From Pseudomonas fluvialis (GTDB lineage: Bacteria; Pseudomonadota; Gammaproteobacteria; Pseudomonadales; Pseudomonadaceae): DNA of 64,000 nt. Positions 26,583 to 36,811 of the stretch are shown piece by piece. A model generated the notes under the pieces. It made no database searches and was not told where the DNA came from. It saw only the letters and a program-made list of their open reading frames with translations. The translations under genes and the position numbers were made by a program. Positions within the stretch are counted from its first letter, which is position 1, and each line of letters begins with the position of its first letter. The DNA lies in assembly GCF_014207935.1 (NCBI RefSeq), contig NZ_JACHLL010000004.1:310001-374000 (forward strand), given 5' to 3'.

Positions 26583-27287
26583 ATGACTTTTGAGGGCTGG
26601 ATGCAGCACCGGGGCTTATCCCCGTCCACAGTGAAGAAATATGAAGGTGCTGTACGTGGCGTAATGTCTGAATGGGCTACGCAGAACGGGCTAATAAGCG
26701 GCCCACTGACCGCGATAAATAGCTATATCGCCTTCAAAAAAATTGCCGCCAGTATTCGAGAGCTGCCCATTTACATCGAACGAAATGAGCGCGGTCACAA
26801 TATGTACAACGCCGCGCTTGAGAAGTTTTCTGACTTCCTGGCGGAGGGGCATGAGAATGATGCGGAAGCGGACATCGACGAGATACTAGGGGACTGCACT
26901 AAATCCGTGACAGAAATAAGCACCCTTGTAAAAGCAAGAATCGGCCAGGGCGCGTTCAGGCAAAAGCTGATTTCTCATTGGAATGGCTGTGCCGTAACTG
27001 GATTCAAAGACACCTGTTTCCTAGTCGCCTCGCACATCAAACCTTGGTGCGTATGCAACGACGATGAACGCCTTGATCCCTTTAATGGGTTACTGCTGAT
27101 TCCAAATCTGGATAGAGCCTTCGACTCTGGCCACATCACATTTTCAACTGAAGGCGACATCATAATTTCGCCTCAACTAGCCGATCCCGAAGAGCTGGGT
27201 ATTTCAGCAACGATGCGCTTATCACTTGCGCCCCAACACGAACCATACTTGGCATTTCATCGCCAACACGTATTCCGCGCGGATTGA
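26583..27287 (+). CDS. Orphan HNH endonuclease (HNH_2 type), probably acquired
   Basis: A 234-residue protein. The C-terminal half is an HNH_2 nuclease: CAVTGFKDTCFLVASHIKPW (His about 151), then DPFNGLLLIPNLDRAFDSGHITF with the Asn near 168 and a downstream Asp. The N-terminal half has two helical segments (GLSPSTVKKYEGAV and NMYNAALEKFSDFL) resembling the SAM-like DNA-binding arm of tyrosine recombinases. Codon use is clearly AT-richer than in radA or the next gene (many AAA, ATA, AAT), suggesting transfer. No methyltransferase is adjacent. It could be a restriction or defence nuclease, but no target can be inferred. The ribosome site is weak. Confidence 0.82.
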   Translation: MTFEGWMQHRGLSPSTVKKYEGAVRGVMSEWATQNGLISGPLTAINSYIAFKKIAASIRELPIYIERNERGHNMYNAALEKFSDFLAEGHENDAEADIDEILGDCTKSVTEISTLVKARIGQGAFRQKLISHWNGCAVTGFKDTCFLVASHIKPWCVCNDDERLDPFNGLLLIPNLDRAFDSGHITFSTEGDIIISPQLADPEELGISATMRLSLAPQHEPYLAFHRQHVFRAD

Positions 27288-27291
27288 CCCT

Positions 27292-27789
27292 ATGCAAATC
27301 CAACTGATCCAGACCAGCGCCGAGCAGTTACCACTGATTCGCAATCTCTACCAGTTCTACGCCTATGAGTCGTCGAACTGGGAGGAAGAGGATGTCGAGA
27401 CCGATGGCCGTTTCTATGTGCACGATCCCTACCTGGCGCTGTACTGGCAGCGCGAAGACTGGAGTGCGCAGCTGATTCTGGTCGACGGTTTCATCGCCGG
27501 TTTCCTGCTGATCGAGCGCAGCGAACTGCCGGGCGTCGATGCCCTGGAGTTCGCCGACCTGTTCATCCTCAAGAAGTACCGCCGTCAGGGCATCGGCCGT
27601 GCGCTGGTCGAGCAGGTGATGCTCGCCAGCCAGCACAGCTGGATCGTCAGCCTCTATCCTCAGGACCCGCTGGCGGTGCCGTTCTGGCAGGCCATGTTCG
27701 AGCAACTGCCCTTCCGCTCGCTGCAGCAGCTGGTGGATGCCGAAGACCCGGCCCTGCTGACCTATCTGATCAACCAGCGCCCGCACTAA
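27292..27789 (+). CDS. GNAT-family acetyltransferase
   Basis: A 165-residue N-acetyltransferase. The acetyl-CoA motif A reads DLFILKKYRRQGIGRALVEQV. Start 27292 lies 4 bp after the HNH stop and gives the natural MQIQLIQ beginning; the frame is open further left inside the HNH gene. Base composition returns to the GC-rich norm here, so it is probably native although it may be read from the HNH transcript. The substrate is unknown. Confidence 0.85.
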   Translation: MQIQLIQTSAEQLPLIRNLYQFYAYESSNWEEEDVETDGRFYVHDPYLALYWQREDWSAQLILVDGFIAGFLLIERSELPGVDALEFADLFILKKYRRQGIGRALVEQVMLASQHSWIVSLYPQDPLAVPFWQAMFEQLPFRSLQQLVDAEDPALLTYLINQRPH

Positions 27790-27879
27790 GCCGCTCGTCC
27801 AGCACACCAACCCGGCGCACCGGCTGAACTATCCTCCCTTGAAAGCAGTGGCCGCTTCTGCCCGCTGCCGGGAGGTCCC

Positions 27880-28131
27880 ATGGAACAGCCCGTGCACAGT
27901 TTCACCCAGTTGTTCGCCCAATTGGGCTTGCCCAGCGATGAGGCCTCGATCCGCCACTTCATCGGCTGCAACAGCCCACTCGCCGAGCACCTCGACCTGG
28001 CTGACGCGCCCTGCTGGACGCCGGCACAGGCCGCCTTCCTGCGCGAAGCGGTAGCTGACGATGCCGACTGGGCCGAAGCCGCCGACGCACTCAGCGCGGC
28101 CCTGCGTCAGGCCCGACCGGCGTCAGGTTGA
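27880..28131 (+). CDS. DUF2789 protein
   Basis: An 83-residue soluble helical protein beginning MEQPVHSFTQLFAQLGLPSD, the conserved DUF2789 opening. GGGAGG precedes the ATG. It is followed after 6 bp by a membrane protein gene and then fumC, probably one transcript. Function unknown. Confidence 0.85.
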   Translation: MEQPVHSFTQLFAQLGLPSDEASIRHFIGCNSPLAEHLDLADAPCWTPAQAAFLREAVADDADWAEAADALSAALRQARPASG

Positions 28132-28137
28132 GCGGCC

Positions 28138-28482
28138 ATGTACGAAGGCAAGGCGCACCCACCGCTACCCCATGCGCAGTTTCTCCGCCGTCTGCTGCTG
28201 CATGCGCTGGCCGCTCTGGCGCTGCTGACGTTTTCGCTGCTGCTGGGCATGGCCGGCTACATGCATTACGAGCAGTTGCCCTGGCGCGACGCCTTCCTCA
28301 ATGCCGCCATGCTGATGGGAGGCATGGGCCAGGTTGATGCGCCCAAAACCAATGCCGGCAAAGTCTTTTCCGGACTCTATGCGCTGTATGCCGGGCTGGG
28401 CTTTCTTGTCACCGCCAGTTTGCTGTTCGCGCCCTGGGTGCATCGGGTGATGCACCGTTTCCATTGGCAGGAGGATCGTTAG
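28138..28482 (+). CDS. Two-helix membrane protein resembling a degenerate ion-channel pore module
   Basis: A 114-residue protein with helices at about 19-40 and 78-98. Between them lies a re-entrant-like segment DAFLNAAMLMGGMGQVDAP, followed by KTNAGKVFSGLYALYAGLGFL. Helix-pore-filter-helix order and the GK.F..LYAL pattern resemble the pore module of two-helix potassium channels, but the TVGYG filter is replaced by MGGMG. Relatives are common in Pseudomonas and unnamed. Whether it conducts ions is unknown. It lies 6 bp after DUF2789 and 3 bp before fumC. Confidence 0.65.
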   Translation: MYEGKAHPPLPHAQFLRRLLLHALAALALLTFSLLLGMAGYMHYEQLPWRDAFLNAAMLMGGMGQVDAPKTNAGKVFSGLYALYAGLGFLVTASLLFAPWVHRVMHRFHWQEDR

Positions 28483-28485
28483 CCC

Positions 28486-29886
<1,401 letters not shown>

Positions 29887-29959
29887 TACGCCAGGGTCTA
29901 GGCTGTACGAATAGGCGCAGCGTCGCTGCTCTGCATTATCCGAGTGCCGACAAGACACC

Positions 29960-32467
29960 ATGAGCCATGATCTGAGCGCCACCCCGACACTCCCCAGCCT
30001 GCCCAGCGAACTGGCGCCAGCGCTGATGGCGGACTTGCCACAGGGTGTATTCATCACCAATCATCTGCAGCAGGTGGTGATGGCCAATGCCGCGCTGCTG
30101 AACACCTGTGGTCTCAGCGAGGCCATGCTGATCGGAAAACCCGGCGACTTTCTGCTGCATCCGCTGAGCAATCCGCAACAGCATGCCGCCATCCTCGCCG
30201 CTCTCGCCGGCGAAGCCAGCTTCCAAGGTGAGCTGTGCCAGCAACGCCCCAGTGGCGAACTGTACTGGGCCGAACTGCACCTGGTGCCACTGCACACGGC
30301 CACGGGCGCCTTCAGCCACTGCCTGGGCACCCTGCATGACATCAGCATCCGCAAGCAGATCGAACTGGAGCTGCAGGCCAGCGAGCAGCGCTACCTGGAC
30401 CTTATCGAACACATTCCCGCCGGCGTCGTGGTGCATGGCGCCCATTCGGAAATCCTCCAGGCCAATGCCCGCGCCTGTGACCTGCTGGGGCTGAGCCTGG
30501 AGCAGATGCGCGGTCTGGAGGCCATCGATCCGCAGTGGCAATTTCTCAAACCCGACGGCACACCGATGGCGCTGGAGGATTACCCGGTCAACCAGGTACT
30601 GCGTGATCGCCTGCGCGTGCAGAATCTGGTGGTAGGGGTCAAGCGCAACGACGCCACCGGCCTGGTCTGGGCCATGTGTAATGCCTTTCCGGTGCTGGAT
30701 AACGGCGGCCAGCTCAGCGAGGTGGTGGTGTGCTTCACCGAGGTCACCGATCTCAAGCGCACCGAGCAGGCCCTGCGCAAATCCGAGGAGCGCCTGCGCC
30801 TGGTGCTGCTTGGTTCCAACGATGCGCCCTGGGACTGGGACCTGCAAAGCCAGAGCGTGTACTACGCACCACGCTGGTGGCAAATGATCGGTCTGGCGGT
30901 CGAGGAGCAGCCGCCGACCATCGCCCTATGGGACAGCCTGCTGCACCCGGACGACAAGCAGCGGGTGGATGCCAGCCTGGTGCGCATTCTCGGCTCCAGC
31001 GTGCAGAGCTTCGAGCTGGAGTTCCGCCTGCGGCACAAGGAGGGCCACTACGTGCCGCTGCTATCGCGCGGTTTCATCCTGCGCGACGAAGACGGCACGG
31101 CATTGCGCGTGTCCGGCACCAATACCGACCTCACCGAACGCAAGCTGGCCGAGGAGCGCATCCACCAGCTGGCCTATTTCGATGCCCTGACCGAACTGCC
31201 CAACCGCCGCCTGCTCATGGAGCAGTTGCGCAAGGCCCTGCTCGGCTGCGCGCGCCACCAGCGCCAGGGCGCCCTGCTGTTCATCGACCTGGACAATTTC
31301 AAGGCACTCAACGACACCCTCGGCCACGACATGGGCGATCACCTGCTGCAGCAGGTGGCGCAACGCCTGCGCGACAGCGTGCGCGAGGTCGATACCGTGG
31401 CGCGCCTGGGCGGTGACGAGTTCGTGGTGATGCTCGAAGACCTCAGCGAACAACCGCAGGAAACCGCCCTGCAGGCGGAGATGGTCGGGCAGAAGATTCT
31501 CGCTGAGCTGAACCGCCCCTACAGCCTCAGGGAGCGCCCGTACCACAGCACGCCGAGCATCGGCATCGCTCTGTTCGACCAGCACACCGCCGGCCTCGAT
31601 GAACTGCTCAAGCAGGCCGACGTGGCCATGTACCAGGCTAAGGCCGAAGGACGTAACACCCTGCGTTTCTTCGACCCGAGCATGCAGGCCAGCGTCGACC
31701 GCCGCGTGGCCCTGGAGCAGGACCTGCGCGACGGCCTGCAGCGCGGCGAGCTGCTGATCTACTGCCAGCCGCAGGTCAATGTCGCCGAGCAGATCACCGG
31801 TGGCGAAATCCTGGTGCGCTGGAACAGCCCAAGTCGCGGCATGGTCTCGCCAGCCGAGTTCATTCCGCTGGCCGAAGCCACCGGCCTGATCCTGCCCCTC
31901 GGCGAATTCGTCCTGCGCCAGGCCTGCCAGCACCTCGCCGCCTGGGCCAGGGAGCCGGCACTGGCGAACATCACCCTGGCGGTGAATGTCAGTGCGCAGC
32001 AGATGCACGAGGACTTTTTCGTCGAACAGGTGCTCGGCATCCTCCTGGAAACCGGCGCCAACCCGCAGCGCCTCAAGCTGGAACTGACCGAGAGCCTGCT
32101 GGCCAAGAATATCGACGACATCATCGCCAAGATGAATCGCCTGCGTAGCCATGGCATCAGCTTCTCGCTGGATGATTTCGGCACCGGCTACTCCTCGCTC
32201 AGCTACCTCAACCGCTTCCCGCTGGAACAGCTGAAGATCGACCAGTCCTTCGTCCGCGATGCAGTCATCGAGCCCGGCAATGCCGACATCGCCCGGGTCA
32301 TCATCGCCCTGGCCGACAAGCTGCAGCTGAAGGTGATCGCCGAAGGCGTGGAGACCGCCGAGCAGCGCCAGTTCCTGCTCGATAACGGCTGCCAGCACTT
32401 CCAGGGTTTCCTGTTCGGCCGGCCGATGCCCATGGACGAATTCACGGCGCGCTGCCAGCAGGCCTGA
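29960..32467 (+). CDS. PAS-GGDEF-EAL cyclic-di-GMP signalling protein
   Basis: An 835-residue cytoplasmic hybrid. Three PAS domains (about 20-130, 135-270, 275-395) precede a GGDEF domain with intact RLGGDEF (about 485) and an EAL domain. The EAL signature is altered to EIL (GGEILVRW, about 616), while other catalytic landmarks remain (LELTESLL, LDDFGTGYSSL, LKIDQSF, EGVET). EIL variants can be active, so either or both activities are possible. No membrane helix is visible. It is transcribed alone, 73 bp after fumC. Confidence 0.93.
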   Translation: MSHDLSATPTLPSLPSELAPALMADLPQGVFITNHLQQVVMANAALLNTCGLSEAMLIGKPGDFLLHPLSNPQQHAAILAALAGEASFQGELCQQRPSGELYWAELHLVPLHTATGAFSHCLGTLHDISIRKQIELELQASEQRYLDLIEHIPAGVVVHGAHSEILQANARACDLLGLSLEQMRGLEAIDPQWQFLKPDGTPMALEDYPVNQVLRDRLRVQNLVVGVKRNDATGLVWAMCNAFPVLDNGGQLSEVVVCFTEVTDLKRTEQALRKSEERLRLVLLGSNDAPWDWDLQSQSVYYAPRWWQMIGLAVEEQPPTIALWDSLLHPDDKQRVDASLVRILGSSVQSFELEFRLRHKEGHYVPLLSRGFILRDEDGTALRVSGTNTDLTERKLAEERIHQLAYFDALTELPNRRLLMEQLRKALLGCARHQRQGALLFIDLDNFKALNDTLGHDMGDHLLQQVAQRLRDSVREVDTVARLGGDEFVVMLEDLSEQPQETALQAEMVGQKILAELNRPYSLRERPYHSTPSIGIALFDQHTAGLDELLKQADVAMYQAKAEGRNTLRFFDPSMQASVDRRVALEQDLRDGLQRGELLIYCQPQVNVAEQITGGEILVRWNSPSRGMVSPAEFIPLAEATGLILPLGEFVLRQACQHLAAWAREPALANITLAVNVSAQQMHEDFFVEQVLGILLETGANPQRLKLELTESLLAKNIDDIIAKMNRLRSHGISFSLDDFGTGYSSLSYLNRFPLEQLKIDQSFVRDAVIEPGNADIARVIIALADKLQLKVIAEGVETAEQRQFLLDNGCQHFQGFLFGRPMPMDEFTARCQQA

Positions 32468-32538
32468 AGCCGAGTTGATCCGCATCACGCTGCATCGGCG
32501 GATGCTCGGGCAGACTGGCCACAAAAAGGAGTTCGGCC

Positions 32539-32973
32539 ATGCGCATCCTGCTGTATTTCCACCTGCTCGGCGCCAGCGTCTGGATTGGCGGCCACCTGGT
32601 GCTGGCCCTCGGCATCCTGCCCGGCGCCCTGCGCCGGCGAGACGTGCAGGCTATCCGCAACTTCGAGCAGGTCTTTGAAAAGATCGGCCTGCCAGCCCTG
32701 CTGCTGCAGGTGATCAGCGGTTTGTGGCTGGCCACTCAGTGGTTACCCCATGCCCTGTGGCTGGGCGACAGCCCGCAGGCAGGGTTGATCCAGGCCAAGC
32801 TCGGTCTGCTGGCGCTGACCGCCGCCCTTGGCGTGCATGCGCGCCTGGTCCTGATCCCGCGACTGAGCGCCGAACGCCTGCCGGTCCTGGGCTGGCACAT
32901 TGCGCTGATCACGCTCTCGGCCCTGGCTTTTGCCTGGGTAGGCAGCGCTTTCCGCTTTGGCGGACTGTTGTAG
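32539..32973 (+). CDS. CopD-like membrane protein
   Basis: A 144-residue protein with four helices. The first carries LYFHLLGASVWIGGHLVL, matching the conserved His/Trp pattern of CopD-type and related heme/copper membrane proteins. No other copper genes are adjacent. AAGGAG precedes the ATG. It probably binds metal or heme in the membrane, but its exact role is unclear. Confidence 0.75.
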   Translation: MRILLYFHLLGASVWIGGHLVLALGILPGALRRRDVQAIRNFEQVFEKIGLPALLLQVISGLWLATQWLPHALWLGDSPQAGLIQAKLGLLALTAALGVHARLVLIPRLSAERLPVLGWHIALITLSALAFAWVGSAFRFGGLL

Positions 32974-33121
32974 AAACCGCCGAAAACGATCTAAAAAAGC
33001 GCACCGCCTTAATTGCTTTGTCATCACAAAGCTTGCACTCTCGAACCCTGTTTGGCCCGCTGCGGCGCATGCGCCGCGGCCCTGCCGATGGATACGAACC
33101 CACCTACGCCAAGGACCCGCC

Positions 33122-33796
33122 ATGCTCACTCTGCGCCCCCTCGCCACCGCCCTGCTGCTGGGCAGCCTGACCCTCACCGGCTGCACCGCCAAATATGCCG
33201 ATCAGCAGCAATTCTCCGGCTACCTGCGCGACTACTCGAAACTGGAAAAAACCGAATCGGCCTCCGGCCAGCCGGTACTGCGCTGGATCGACCCGAGTTT
33301 CAAGGCGCAGAACTATCGCAACATGGTGGTGCAGAGCGTGCAGTTCTATCCGGCGCCCAAGCCCTCCGAGCAGGTCAACACCCAGGCTCTGGAAGAGTTG
33401 TATCGCTACACCAACAGCCAGGTGAAAAACGCACTGAGCAAGAAGTTCCAGCTGATCGACCTGAAGAACGGCGCCAATATCAGTGGCAGTCAGACCCTGA
33501 TCTTCCGTGCGGCAATCACCGGTGTATCGACCAGCACCGAATCGCTCAAACCCTACGAAATCATCCCGATCGCCCTGGTCACTGCCGCCGCCATGACCGC
33601 TGCCGGCGAGCGCGACAAGAACAGCGAACTGTTCCTTGAAGCCGAGCTCATCGACGCCAGCACCGGCAAACCCGTGCTGCAGGTGGTGCGCAAAGGCTTC
33701 GGCAAGAACCTGGACAACGATGAACAGCAGGTCACCCTGGACACCCTCAAGGGCGTAATCGACAGCGTGGTGCGCGATATCGAGCAGTTCCAGTAA
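33122..33796 (+). CDS. DUF3313 lipoprotein
   Basis: A 224-residue outer-membrane lipoprotein candidate. The lipobox is SLTLTGC (Cys about 21), followed by TAKYADQQQFSGYLRDYS, the usual DUF3313 beginning; the rest is a soluble alpha/beta domain with a hydrophobic segment (PIALVTAAAMTAAG) near the middle. AAGGA lies 7 nt before the ATG. An intrinsic terminator follows the stop. Function unknown. Confidence 0.85.
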   Translation: MLTLRPLATALLLGSLTLTGCTAKYADQQQFSGYLRDYSKLEKTESASGQPVLRWIDPSFKAQNYRNMVVQSVQFYPAPKPSEQVNTQALEELYRYTNSQVKNALSKKFQLIDLKNGANISGSQTLIFRAAITGVSTSTESLKPYEIIPIALVTAAAMTAAGERDKNSELFLEAELIDASTGKPVLQVVRKGFGKNLDNDEQQVTLDTLKGVIDSVVRDIEQFQ

Positions 33797-33814
33797 CGCA
33801 GGTGCTGCCATACG

Positions 33815-33838
33815 AAAGGGGCTCCGCGGAGCCCCTTT
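33815..33838 (+). terminator. Intrinsic terminator after the DUF3313 gene
   Basis: AAAGGGGCTC pairs with GAGCCCCTTT around a CGCG loop and is followed by more T. It lies 18 bp after the stop and also ends 14 bp before the chrA stop on the other strand, so it probably serves both. Confidence 0.88.
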
Positions 33839-33852
33839 TTACTGCCCGAGGT

Positions 33853-35193
33853 TTACCTCAGCGTCTGCGCCAGCAGCCCGAGCAGAGCGGCCCCCGCCAG
33901 CACCTCGATGACCCCGCGTTTGAACAGCAGCAGCGCCAGCGCCGCCAGCAGGGCAATCAGCGCCGCCGGCCATTCGAAACTGCCACTCCAGCCCTGCGGC
34001 CAGAGCACATGCCAGGCGAAGAACAGCGCCAGGTTGACGATCACGCCCACCACCGCGGCGGTGATGCCGGTCAGCGGCGCGGTGAACTTCAGCTCGTTGT
34101 GGGTCGACTCCACCAGCGGCCCACCGGCCAGGATGAACAGGAACGACGGCAGAAAGGTAAACCAGGTAACCAGCGCCGCCGCCAGTGCTCCACCGACAAA
34201 AGCCGACTCGGGGCCGAACACCGGCTGCACATAGGCACCGACGAAACCGACAAAAGCCACCACCATGATCAGCGGCCCCGGCGTGGTTTCCCCCAGCGCC
34301 AGGCCATCGATCATCTGCGTTGGCGTCAGCCAGCCGTAATGCCCCACCGCGCCCTGATAGACGTAAGGCAGCACCGCATAGGCGCCGCCAAAGGTGAGCA
34401 GCGCCGCCTTGGTGAAGAACCAGGCCATCTGCGTCAGCGTGCCCTGCCAGCCGAACAGCGCACACAGCAGTGCCATCGGCAGCAACCACAGCAGACCACC
34501 GACCAGCAGCAGGATAATCAGGCGCGACAGGTGAAAGCGCGCATGGGCTGGCGGCGGCGTGTCGTCATCGATCAGCGCCGGACCATAATCGCGCTGCTGC
34601 CCCGCATGCCCGCCGCCGACGGCAAAATACTGCGGCGCCAGACGACCACCAACAAAACCAGCCAGTGCCGCGCCGAGCACGATCAGCGGAAACGGCACCT
34701 CAAGGGCGAAGATGGCGACAAAGGCCGCCGCCGCAATCGACCACAGCCAGTTGTTCTGCAATGCCCGCGAGCCGATGCGATGCGCCGCCTGCAGAACGAT
34801 GGCAGTCACCGCCGGCTTGATGCCATAGAACAGCCCGGCCACCAGCGGTTGCTCGCCGTAGGCGATGTACAGCCAGGACAGGGCGATCAGAATGAACAGC
34901 GAGGGCAACACGAACAGCACCCCGGCGACGATGCCGCCCCAGTGGCGGTGCAGCAACCAGCCGATATAGATCGCCAGCTGCTGGGCCTCGGGCCCGGGCA
35001 GGACCATGCAGTAGTTCAGCGCATGCAGGAAACGCCGCTCGGAAATCCAGCGCCGACGCTCGACCAGCTCTTGATGCATGATCGCAATCTGCCCGGCCGG
35101 CCCGCCGAAGCTGATGAAGCCCAGCTTGAGCCAGAAGTGCAAGGCCGTGACAAAGCTGACCCGAGTGGGGACGGCAGAAGCGCTATCGCTCAT
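33853..35193 (-). CDS. chrA: Chromate transporter ChrA
   Basis: A 446-residue long-chain CHR protein with two homologous halves. The first contains FISFGGPAGQIAIMHQELV and LPGPEAQQLA, the second LLTFGGAYAVLPYVYQ and TPGPLIMVVAFVGFVG. Family members export chromate, often coupled to sulfate exchange. No chrB-like regulator is adjacent. The ATG lacks an obvious ribosome site. It is transcribed alone. Confidence 0.93.
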   Translation of the reverse strand: MSDSASAVPTRVSFVTALHFWLKLGFISFGGPAGQIAIMHQELVERRRWISERRFLHALNYCMVLPGPEAQQLAIYIGWLLHRHWGGIVAGVLFVLPSLFILIALSWLYIAYGEQPLVAGLFYGIKPAVTAIVLQAAHRIGSRALQNNWLWSIAAAAFVAIFALEVPFPLIVLGAALAGFVGGRLAPQYFAVGGGHAGQQRDYGPALIDDDTPPPAHARFHLSRLIILLLVGGLLWLLPMALLCALFGWQGTLTQMAWFFTKAALLTFGGAYAVLPYVYQGAVGHYGWLTPTQMIDGLALGETTPGPLIMVVAFVGFVGAYVQPVFGPESAFVGGALAAALVTWFTFLPSFLFILAGGPLVESTHNELKFTAPLTGITAAVVGVIVNLALFFAWHVLWPQGWSGSFEWPAALIALLAALALLLFKRGVIEVLAGAALLGLLAQTLR

Positions 35194-35252
35194 GGTGCAA
35201 GAGCCCGGAAATCACAAAACCGGCACTCTAGCAGCTTGGGCATGACAATAAA

Positions 35253-35283
35253 AAAGCCCGACCAGTCTGCCTGATCGGGCTTT
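35253..35283 (-). terminator. Intrinsic terminator of the DUF465 gene (leftward)
   Basis: The 13-bp arms 35253-35265 and 35271-35283 pair with one exception that becomes a G-U pair only in leftward RNA. A long run of T follows on that strand. It lies 19 bp after the DUF465 stop. Confidence 0.85.
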
Positions 35284-35301
35284 CGTGACAGCGCGGGCTA
35301 A

Positions 35302-35571
35302 TCAGCCGCCGCAGGCACCGCAGCACTCGCCCTGGGACTTCTTCAGCATGCGCGCCAGATCGTCCTTCAGCGCCACGCGCTGCTGCTTGAGACCGCCGAG
35401 GGTCACGTCATCCAGCAGTTCGACGCCGTCTTCGACGCGGCAGATGCGCTTATCCAGCTCCTCGTATTCACCGGCCAGGCGGGCAAAGTGGTTATCGCTC
35501 TGACGCAGCTCATGCAGGGCATCGCGCAGTTCCGGGAAATCTTGAATCAACGGGTGGTGATCTACATGCAT
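35302..35571 (-). CDS. DUF465/YdcH-family protein with cysteine-rich tail
   Basis: An 89-residue helical protein. The DUF465 pattern runs from HHPLIQDFPELRDAL through LDKRICRVEDG to LKQQRVALKDDLARML. It ends in an unusual GECCGACGG tail with three cysteines, a possible metal ligand set. ATG 35571 is preferred to a TTG three codons earlier because GGAG is in range. It is a paralogue of the next gene upstream. Function unknown. Confidence 0.85.
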   Translation of the reverse strand: MHVDHHPLIQDFPELRDALHELRQSDNHFARLAGEYEELDKRICRVEDGVELLDDVTLGGLKQQRVALKDDLARMLKKSQGECCGACGG

Positions 35572-35647
35572 CGGGGGCAACTCCGTGGTTGGCTGTTGGG
35601 GTCAGACTAACCAGCCACCTGCCGGTCGCCGTTGACCGGGATCAACA

Positions 35648-35914
35648 TCAGTGCAGGTCCGCACTGGCTTTGGCCTGGCACAGGCGTTCAGCCAGCTCAT
35701 CCTTGAGGCCCACGCGCTGCAGCTTGAGGCCCAGCAGCAGACAGTCGTCCAGCGCCTGGCGCCCGGCCTCGACCGTGAATATCCGCTCATCCAAGCGATG
35801 GTACTCATCGACCAGATGCTGAAAGTGACCGTCGCAACGTTGCAGGAGCTGCAACTGAGCAACGTACTCGGGAAACTCGCGTTCCAGGGGATGCTTCTGC
35901 AATGGCATAACCAT
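35648..35914 (-). CDS. DUF465/YdcH-family protein, second copy
   Basis: An 88-residue paralogue of its neighbour: KHPLEREFPEYVAQL, LDERIFTVEAG and LKLQRVGLKDELAERL align one to one, but the cysteine tail is absent. Two in-frame ATGs (35914, 35908) share one GAGG; the first is used here. Both copies point the same way, 76 bp apart. Function unknown. Confidence 0.82.
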   Translation of the reverse strand: MVMPLQKHPLEREFPEYVAQLQLLQRCDGHFQHLVDEYHRLDERIFTVEAGRQALDDCLLLGLKLQRVGLKDELAERLCQAKASADLH

Positions 35915-36011
35915 ACCGTCCTCGCAGGTGACAGACTCAAGCCTAGCAGGCCCTTGCCTGGACGCCGTCGGCCTGTGCTTAACTAAAGTCAGTCACAACA
36001 CGAGCCTCATC

Positions 36012-36756
36012 ATGTCGAATAGTCGCTGCGGTGCCTGCCGTGACGGCCAGGCCCTGAACTTTCCCATCAGCATGGCCTTCCAGCCCATCTGCGACTTGCA
36101 GAACCGCAAGGTCTTTGCTCACGAAGCGCTGGTCCGCGGCCCCCCAGGGCGAGTCGGCCGGCTCACTGCTGCAACAGGTGGATACCGATAATCTCTACGC
36201 CTTCGACCAGGCCTGCCGGATCAAGGCGGTCGAGCTGGGCGCGCGTCTGAACCTGCCAGGGCTGCTGTCGATCAATTTCATGCCCAACGCCGTCTACCAG
36301 CCAGAAACCTGTATTCGCGCCACTCTGGAGGCTGCTGCGCGCTTCGGCTTTCCACTGGAGCGGATCATCTTCGAGGTGACCGAACAGGAGCAGGTGCTGG
36401 ACATCGAGCACCTGCTGCGGATTCTGTACGCCTATCGCAAACAGGGCTTCAAGACGGCGATCGATGACTTCGGTTCCGGCTATGCCGGCCTCAACCTGCT
36501 GGCGGATTTCCAGCCCGATCTGCTCAAGCTGGACATGGAACTGATTCGCGGTATCGACCAGGACAGCGTGCGCCAGGTACTGGTCGACGGCACGGTGCAA
36601 ATGTGCCGCCGCCTAGGTGTCGAGGTTATTGCCGAAGGCGTGGAAACCCGCGAGGAGCTGGCCGCACTGAAGGACATGGGCATCCATCTGTTCCAGGGCT
36701 ATCTGCTGGCCCGGCCGGGATTCGAGTCACTGCCGGAAGTCGACCTCGCCCTCTGA
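36012..36756 (+). pseudogene. EAL-domain phosphodiesterase gene broken by a +1 frameshift in a C6 run
   Basis: From ATG 36012 the frame reads SMAFQPICDLQNRKVFAHEALVRGP, the start of an EAL domain, then goes out of frame at six C residues (36140-36145). Removing one C continues as QGESAGSLLQQ and on to a full EAL domain: FMPN, FEVTEQ, IDDFGSGYAGL, LLKLDMELIR and EGVET. All usual catalytic landmarks are present across the two frames, which would give about 247 residues. The product should degrade cyclic-di-GMP if the frame is restored. Real mutation, slippage-based switching and sequencing error are all possible. Confidence 0.85.
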
Positions 36757-36811
36757 ACCGGAGCTGCATTACACTGGGTCGCATCTCCATCTGGAAGGAA
36801 CACACAACAGC

